The notes under the pieces: model-generated
Told to the model about the DNA's origin: nothing
Database searches by the model: none
What the model saw: only the letters and a program-made list of their open reading frames with translations
Part shown: piece after piece, positions 52,595 through 57,438 of the stretch
Layout of the letters: each line of letters begins with the position of its first letter
How positions within the stretch are numbered: position 1 is the first letter of the stretch
Made by a program: the position numbers and the translations under genes
Source: Eubacterium sp.
GTDB taxonomy: Bacteria > Bacillota > Clostridia > Oscillospirales > Acutalibacteraceae
DNA: 57,438 nt
Direction: 5' to 3'
Assembly (NCBI GenBank): GCA_014465955.1
Contig: JACTVT010000009.1
Location: 1 to 57,438, forward strand

Positions 52595-53368
52595 TTGTTA
52601 TTTAAAGCAGATTATGATGAAAATGGCAAAAAGGTTCTTTGCGAAATGAACGGCGTAAATTCCGATATGCTTATGGATATTTATGTCCAGAAACTCGCAA
52701 AGGGCAGTTCACTTGAAATTAATGAAGCCGCCAATGAATGCGCAGTTCTTCTGCTTTCAGGCAGTGTCAATTTTAAAGCAGGCGAAACGATTGACGAAAA
52801 CTGCACACGCAAAAATCCGTTTGAGAAAAAGCCGTATGCAATCCATTTTTCAAAGGGCACGGCGGCTGTTGTTACCGCTCTTGAGGACAGCGAGGTTTTG
52901 GTTCAGAAAACGGATAACGAAAAAACGTGGACACCTGTTTTCTATAACCCCGACAACTGCCTTTATCAGGAATTCGGCAAGGGTCAGTGGAACGGCACGG
53001 GTCACCGCATTGTTTCAACGATGTTTGATCTTGACAATGCACCGTATTCAAATATGGTAATGGGTGAAGTGTTTAATCAGCCCGGCAGATGGTCGTCTTA
53101 TCCGCCTCATCATCATCCCCAGCCTGAGGTTTACTATTATCAGTTTGATCATCCCGAGGGCTTCGGCGCAGGCTTTGAGGGTGACACGCCTTATAAAACC
53201 GAAAACGGCTCCTGCCTTTGCATAAGAGGCGGCAATGCTCATCAGCAGGTTACTGCCCCCGGCTATGAGATGTATTACGTTTGGCTTATCCGTCATATTG
53301 ACGGCGACCCGTGGGACAAAACAAGAATTTATGTTCCCGAGTATGAGTGGCTTGCAAATGCAGACTAA
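52595..53368 (+). CDS. iolB: 5-deoxy-glucuronate isomerase (IolB-like)
   Basis: A 257-residue double-cupin of the KduI/IolB family, which isomerises 5-deoxy-D-glucuronate in myo-inositol breakdown. The metal-binding region SSYPPHHHPQPEVYYYQFDH (near residues 165-186) has the expected His/Glu set, and GGNAHQQVTAPGYEMYYVW supplies the last His. A TTG start is fixed by AGGAGG 8 bases before. No other iol genes are present; an iron alcohol dehydrogenase overlaps its 3' end by 11 bases and a DMT permease follows, so it may serve a variant uronate route. Confidence 0.88.
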   Translation: MLFKADYDENGKKVLCEMNGVNSDMLMDIYVQKLAKGSSLEINEAANECAVLLLSGSVNFKAGETIDENCTRKNPFEKKPYAIHFSKGTAAVVTALEDSEVLVQKTDNEKTWTPVFYNPDNCLYQEFGKGQWNGTGHRIVSTMFDLDNAPYSNMVMGEVFNQPGRWSSYPPHHHPQPEVYYYQFDHPEGFGAGFEGDTPYKTENGSCLCIRGGNAHQQVTAPGYEMYYVWLIRHIDGDPWDKTRIYVPEYEWLANAD

Positions 53369-54449
53369 GGGCACAGTTTTAAAGGATTTAAGCCAGTTAA
53401 AAAAGGTTTCTTGCTTTAAGAAACCTTTTCTTTGCACCTCGGGCAGTTTTAAGAGGACTAAGGCGTTTGAATACCTTAACAGTAATTTTGATTTAACCGT
53501 GTGGGACAGAGTCCGCCCTAATCCACGATTTGAGGATATGGTTTCGGCGGCTCGGTTATTTCGTGAAAACGACTGCGATTTTATCATAGGTGCGGGCGGC
53601 GGCTCGGTTCTTGATTCCGCAAAAATGATAAAACTTCTTGTAACCAATGATGAAAAAACGGCGCTCACAGAGCCTATGCAGGATAACGATATTCCGTTTT
53701 TTGCAATCCCCACCACTTCGGGCACAGGGTCTGAGGCTACACGCTATTCAATTTTTTATGTAAACGAAAATGAAAAATATTCCATAACACACAGTGGGTT
53801 TTTGCCTGATTTTGTTCTGCTTGATGCAGAATTTCTGAAAACCGTACCAATGTATCAAAGACGCTGCACGGCGATGGATGCACTCTGCCACGCAATTGAA
53901 AGTTATTGGAATGTAAAAAGCACAGATGAAAGCAAGGCGCTTGCTAAGCGTGCAATTGAACTCTTTGTGCAGAATAAAGATGCGTATATGAATAATGAGC
54001 CTGACGGCAATTACGGTATGATGATGGCGTCATATTATGCAGGCAAGGCGATTGATATTACGTCAACTACATCTGCTCACGCAATGTGCTATAATATCAC
54101 GATAAACTGCCATACTGCGCACGGTCATTCCGTTTCTGCAAATTTGAAGGAAATATGGAAGTATATGAACTGCCATAATGACAGGGTTAATGACAGGCGG
54201 GGCAGGGAATACGTTTTAAAAACGCTTGATGAAATCGGCGTTCTGCTCGGCGGTAAAAATTCTGCCGACGGCGCAGTGATTTTTGAAAATCTGTTCAATG
54301 AATTTGAACTTTCCGCACCTGTGGCTGATGAATCGCTTGTTGCAACCTTTGCCGAAAGCGTTAATCCGTCAAGACTTCTCAATAATCCTACAACGCTTGA
54401 TAAATCAGACGTTCTTACAATTTACAGAAAAGTTTTTAATTTTGAGTAA
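53358..54449 (+). CDS. Iron-containing alcohol dehydrogenase
   Basis: A 363-residue NAD(P)-dependent Fe-ADH (dehydroquinate-synthase-like fold). NAD site GAGGGSVLDSAKMIK (about residues 77-91), IPTTSGTGSEATRYSI, and metal-ligand regions DALCHAIESYW and NCHTAHGHSVSANL are intact. The coding frame is open 41 codons further upstream within iolB, but the ATG at 53358 (MQTKGTVLKDLSQL) gives a family-like start and follows GAGTGG by 7 bases; it overlaps the iolB stop. The next gene overlaps as TAATG. Substrate unknown; in this context possibly an aldehyde or keto-acid derived from a sugar acid. Confidence 0.88.
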   Translation: MQTKGTVLKDLSQLKKVSCFKKPFLCTSGSFKRTKAFEYLNSNFDLTVWDRVRPNPRFEDMVSAARLFRENDCDFIIGAGGGSVLDSAKMIKLLVTNDEKTALTEPMQDNDIPFFAIPTTSGTGSEATRYSIFYVNENEKYSITHSGFLPDFVLLDAEFLKTVPMYQRRCTAMDALCHAIESYWNVKSTDESKALAKRAIELFVQNKDAYMNNEPDGNYGMMMASYYAGKAIDITSTTSAHAMCYNITINCHTAHGHSVSANLKEIWKYMNCHNDRVNDRRGREYVLKTLDEIGVLLGGKNSADGAVIFENLFNEFELSAPVADESLVATFAESVNPSRLLNNPTTLDKSDVLTIYRKVFNFE

Positions 54450-55396
54450 TGAAAAAAAGTAAAAATAAGTTTTCAAAATCATATGTGTTAATACCGCTGG
54501 CACTGTTCTGTTGTCTTTTATGGGGGTCGGCATTTCCGACTGTCAAGGTCGGCTACAGCCTGTTTAATATCAGTGCAGACGATACCTTTTCACAGATTTT
54601 CTTTGCAGGCATAAGGTTTACGCTTGCAGGTTTGCTTGTAATTCTGTTTGGCTCGGCAATGTCGAAAAAACTGCTTTTGCCTAAAAGTAAAACGCAGTTT
54701 GGACACATTATTGTGCTAAGCATTTTTCAGACGATACTGCAGTATGTTGCATTTTATATGGGACTTGCTCATACGACGGGCGTTAAATCAAGTATATTTG
54801 TTGCCGTAAACGTGTTCTTCTCGCTTGTGATTTCAGCGGTTGTTTTTAAAATGGAAAAACTGACTGTACTGAAAACGGCAGGAACACTGCTTGGCTTTGC
54901 AGGCGTTGTTATAATCAATCTTTCGGCAATGGGCTTTTCAGGCGGATTTACAATGAAAGGCGAAGGTGCAATGATTTTGTCTGCGCTCGCTTATGCCGTT
55001 TCAAGCGTGTTTATAAAAAAGTTTTCGCAAACGGATAACCCTGTTATGCTTTCGGGCTGGCAGTTCTTTTTCGGCGGTCTTGCTATGATGCTTTTTGGCA
55101 AACTGCTCGGCGGCAGCATTGAAATCAACGGCGAAAATGCAGTTAAAGCCGTGTTGATTCTTTTTTATCTTGCGTTTATTTCTGCAGCCGCTTACACGGT
55201 GTGGGGCGTGCTGTTAAAGCATAATCCCGTTTCACGTGTTTCGGTTATCGGCTTTATGAATCCTGTTTTCGGCGTTCTGCTTTCCGCTCTTGTTCTCGGC
55301 GAAACGGCAGAGGCTTTCAGCCTGAAAAACCTCTTTTCGCTTATCCTCGTATGTGTAGGAATATTTATGGTGAATAAAAAATCGGGCAATTCGTGA
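54449..55396 (+). CDS. EamA/DMT-superfamily permease
   Basis: A 315-residue membrane protein with about ten hydrophobic helices in two EamA repeats. It starts with a Lys-rich segment and LLWGSAFPTVKVGYSLF; the second half has SALAYAVSSVFIKKFSQ and NPVFGVLLSALVLGE, both typical. Such permeases export or import small metabolites. The start overlaps the ADH stop as TAATG, so iolB, ADH and permease form one coupled unit. The last residues (SGNS and stop) are encoded by a TGTAGGG-family stem-loop, so the C-terminus was probably altered by the repeat. Confidence 0.9.
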   Translation: MKKSKNKFSKSYVLIPLALFCCLLWGSAFPTVKVGYSLFNISADDTFSQIFFAGIRFTLAGLLVILFGSAMSKKLLLPKSKTQFGHIIVLSIFQTILQYVAFYMGLAHTTGVKSSIFVAVNVFFSLVISAVVFKMEKLTVLKTAGTLLGFAGVVIINLSAMGFSGGFTMKGEGAMILSALAYAVSSVFIKKFSQTDNPVMLSGWQFFFGGLAMMLFGKLLGGSIEINGENAVKAVLILFYLAFISAAAYTVWGVLLKHNPVSRVSVIGFMNPVFGVLLSALVLGETAEAFSLKNLFSLILVCVGIFMVNKKSGNS

Positions 55397-55538
55397 ATTT
55401 CCCCTACAAACTATTAATAATGATATTTACGCACTGTAGGGCGGCTGCCCTCAGCCCGCCGCAAACGGTGCGATGTGGTCATCGCACCTACAAAATAACA
55501 ATAATATTCCTGTAGGGGTCGGCGTCCTCGACGACCCG
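55383..55538. repeat. Four TGTAGGG-family stem-loops in two head-to-head pairs
   Basis: 55383-55410 faces 55434-55461 (GGCGG...CCGCC arms), and 55466-55494 (GGTGCGAT...ATCGCACC) faces 55510-55538 (GGGTCG...CGACCC). The first unit overlaps the end of the permease gene and contains its stop codon. Confidence 0.8.
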
Positions 55539-55573
55539 CTAAAATATTACTTTGCAAAAACGAAAGGTTTCAT

Positions 55574-56359
55574 ATGATAACAAATAAAAATATAGATAAC
55601 GGCAGAGAGTTTGACTGGGGACTTGCCAGCAGCGATTATGCTAAATACAGAGATATTTACCCCGATGAATTCTATAAAAGAATTGCTGATTTGGGCTGTT
55701 GTGTTAAAGGGCAGAAGGTCCTTGATTTAGCAACAGGCACCGGCGTTTTGCCACGGAATATGGCAAAATTCGGCGCACAGTGGATTGGTGCGGATATTTC
55801 TGAAAATCAGATTAAATATGCAAAGGAACTGACAAAAAATTCTGACATCAATTATATTGTGTCACCTGCCGAAAAACTTGATTTTGACGCAGAAGTTTTT
55901 GATGTTGTAACTGCCTGCCAGTGCTTTATGTATTTTAATAAAAAGGTGATTTTGCCCAAAATTCATAAGTGGCTGAAAAAAGACGGGCATTTTTTGATTT
56001 TGTTTATGGCGTGGCTGCCGTTTGAAAGTGAAATTGCGAAAGTAAGCGAGGATTTAGTGCTCAAATATAATCCCGAATGGTCAGGCGCAGGAATGACACG
56101 GTATGAACTGAAAGCACCTGAATGGTCTAATGGTTTATTCACTGTTTCAAATGCAATTGCTTTTGATTTGAATGTTGCTTTTACGAGGGAAACGTGGCAC
56201 GGCAGAATAAAAGCCTGCCGTGGTATAGGCGCTTCATCACTTTCACAAGATGAAATTGATAAGTGGGAAGCAGAACACCTCGCTTATTTAAGCACTGTTT
56301 CCGAAAAATTCACCATACCGCATTATGCAACAATCCTTGATTTGAAAAAATTATCGTAG
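55574..56359 (+). CDS. Class I SAM-dependent methyltransferase
   Basis: A 261-residue small-molecule-type methyltransferase. The SAM-binding motif I is VLDLATGTGVLPRNMAKFG near residue 50, followed by the acidic GADISENQIKYA and the motif FDVVTACQCFMYF. The N-terminus has GREFDWGLASSDYAKYRDIY, seen in methyltransferases annotated as ubiE- or tellurite-type, but the substrate is unknown. AACGAAAGG lies before the ATG. It ends 145 bases before the converging HAD gene; that gap holds no gene or clear terminator. Confidence 0.88.
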   Translation: MITNKNIDNGREFDWGLASSDYAKYRDIYPDEFYKRIADLGCCVKGQKVLDLATGTGVLPRNMAKFGAQWIGADISENQIKYAKELTKNSDINYIVSPAEKLDFDAEVFDVVTACQCFMYFNKKVILPKIHKWLKKDGHFLILFMAWLPFESEIAKVSEDLVLKYNPEWSGAGMTRYELKAPEWSNGLFTVSNAIAFDLNVAFTRETWHGRIKACRGIGASSLSQDEIDKWEAEHLAYLSTVSEKFTIPHYATILDLKKLS

Positions 56360-56504
56360 AGCGTGCAATTTGCAATTCGGCAGACATTTTTCCACTGTGT
56401 GGTATTGCCCATAACAGGTGAGTTATCTTCAGCCGGTCGCAGTGCAGGGGATTTGCAGCGTAAGTGACAAAGGATGCAGCGGCTGTACAGAGATATTTCT
56501 GTTT

Positions 56505-57329
56505 TTATATTTTCTCTAATATTTTTGCAACGCCGAAAGCATCGTTTGAGTCGGTGGTGAGGGCAGCGATTTTTTTTACGCCGGGTTCGGCATTCTCCAT
56601 CGAAACGGAAATGCCTGCGCTTTTCAGCAATGATATATCATTTTCACCGTCGCCGAACGCAATTGTGTCGGTAAGGGCAATGCCGAGAAAATTTGCCAGG
56701 TAAGTAAACGCTTTGCCCTTGTCAGCCTCTTTGTGCGTTATTTCAATAAATCTGCCGAAAATGCTCCAGTACTGTATATTTTCAAATTTATCAAGCATTG
56801 CTTCAAGTGCTTTCTGTGTTTCTTTATTCTGAATTGTTATAAAGATTTCATCGGTATTGCATACATTGTTTTTAACAAAATCAAAAACGTTATCAACAAT
56901 TTTTCTGGAATGTTTTATGTAATTTCCAACAGGTGTTGTGCCGTGAATGTTCATATAATTTTCCATCGTTGGTGCGGTAAGATAGCCGAAACCGCCTGTA
57001 AACACTTCAAAAACAGTGCCAAGGTCTTCTGCTTTTTTGATTATTTCAAGCGATGTTTTATTATCTATCTGCCTGCTGTAAATGGGTTTGTTTGTTTTTA
57101 AATCAATAATTTCTGCTCCGTTATTGGTTACGGCATATTTGATTTCTTTCATATCTGTTATTTCATTTGATAAACCTGAAAACGGTCTGCCTGTTACGGG
57201 CACAATCAGCACACCTTTTTTGTGTGCATTTTTTATTGCTGTTTTTGTTCTTTTATCAATTTTTTTATCATTTGTAAACAGTGTGCCGTCAAGGTCTATG
57301 CCTGCAAGTTTTATTTTGCCAAAGTTCAT
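56505..57329 (-). CDS. Cof-type HAD phosphatase
   Basis: A 274-residue HAD-superfamily type IIB hydrolase. Motif I is AGIDLDGTLFTND with the nucleophile Asp, motif II VPVTGRPFSGL, the conserved Lys is in EADKGKAFTYLANFLGI, and motif III/IV is IAFGDGENDISLLKSAG. The central cap domain covers about residues 80-190. Enzymes of this group dephosphorylate sugar phosphates, FMN or other small phosphates, and specificity is not readable. The ATG at 57329 is preceded on the minus strand by GGCGGTG. About 110 AT-rich bases upstream reach the window edge; TGATACAAT there could be an extended -10. Confidence 0.9.
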   Translation of the reverse strand: MNFGKIKLAGIDLDGTLFTNDKKIDKRTKTAIKNAHKKGVLIVPVTGRPFSGLSNEITDMKEIKYAVTNNGAEIIDLKTNKPIYSRQIDNKTSLEIIKKAEDLGTVFEVFTGGFGYLTAPTMENYMNIHGTTPVGNYIKHSRKIVDNVFDFVKNNVCNTDEIFITIQNKETQKALEAMLDKFENIQYWSIFGRFIEITHKEADKGKAFTYLANFLGIALTDTIAFGDGENDISLLKSAGISVSMENAEPGVKKIAALTTDSNDAFGVAKILEKI

Positions 57330-57438
57330 TTTTTCACCGCCGTGCTGTAAATTATAAAATTATTGTATCAAATTACTATTAAATTTTCCATATTTAATTT
57401 ATTTTTAGTTGAATATATTATTGACTTATACCCTGCCC

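Noticed and set aside
53048..53725. A 225-codon minus-strand open frame across iolB and the alcohol dehydrogenase
   Set aside because: Antisense shadow spanning two well-supported overlapping genes.
56360..56504. Gap between the methyltransferase and HAD genes as a possible RNA gene
   Set aside because: No promoter, stable stem with T-run or known RNA motif is visible.

Overview
The window looks like chromosome of a Gram-positive, moderately AT-rich Clostridia-type bacterium (Bacillota; most likely an Oscillospiraceae/Ruminococcaceae-like gut commensal, which is an inference). The reasons are strong TTGACA/TATAAT promoters and AGGAGG ribosome-binding sites, a rpoB-rpoC-rpsL-rpsG-fusA-tuf block, an energy-coupling-factor (ECF) transporter with fused ATPases, RecD2, VanZ- and S-layer-homology proteins, lipoproteins with Cys lipoboxes, and glycan-degrading GH95 and GH2 enzymes. 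No rRNA, tRNA, CRISPR array, phage or complete insertion sequence was seen.

Layout. 1-1.9 kb: a D,D-carboxypeptidase and an Xre-type regulator. 1.9-9.6 kb, minus strand: a sodium:alanine symporter with its own promoter, and a mixed operon transcribed in the order peptide-binding lipoprotein, VanZ-like protein, nagB, membrane-anchored hypothetical, metG, tatD. 9.6-22.2 kb, plus strand: the transcription/translation core rpoB-rpoC and rpsL-rpsG-fusA-tuf, with separate promoter candidates before rpoB, inside the 3' end of rpoC, and before tuf. 22.4-30.7 kb: a secreted S-layer-homology protein, then recD2, an MreB-like actin homologue, and an ECF transporter (T, fused A-A, S) with a small membrane protein. 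30.8-35.1 kb: a GH95 fucosidase and a GH2 glycosidase. 35.1-39.0 kb: a decayed CFI-box gene, a 47-residue Cys-rich protein, and a P-type cation ATPase behind a leader that fits the yybP-ykoY (Mn2+) riboswitch with an overlapping intrinsic terminator. 39.1-41.2 kb: a small Xre regulator divergent from a secreted CHAP/S-layer-homology hydrolase.

From 41 kb to the end the genes are mostly housekeeping and small metabolic units: an RlmD-type RNA methyltransferase; an HD hydrolase; a PqqD-like protein plus NTP_transf_5-type nucleotidyltransferase directly ahead of lepA; a yabB-like methyltransferase, rsmI and a COG1313 radical SAM enzyme; mscL with an added zinc ribbon; a lipase; a leucine-rich lipoprotein; iolB with an iron alcohol dehydrogenase and a DMT permease; a methyltransferase; and a Cof-type HAD phosphatase.

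The intergenic spaces of this right-hand part carry a dispersed stem-loop repeat family. Units share a TGTAGGG core but have different, internally complementary arms, often placed head to head. A separate 269-bp element with near-perfect terminal inverted repeats sits before the PqqD-like gene. The best candidates for something less described are this stem-loop family, the orphan PqqD-nucleotidyltransferase pair, the operator-like repeats before the fucosidase and the CHAP hydrolase, and the structured leader between rpoC and rpsL.
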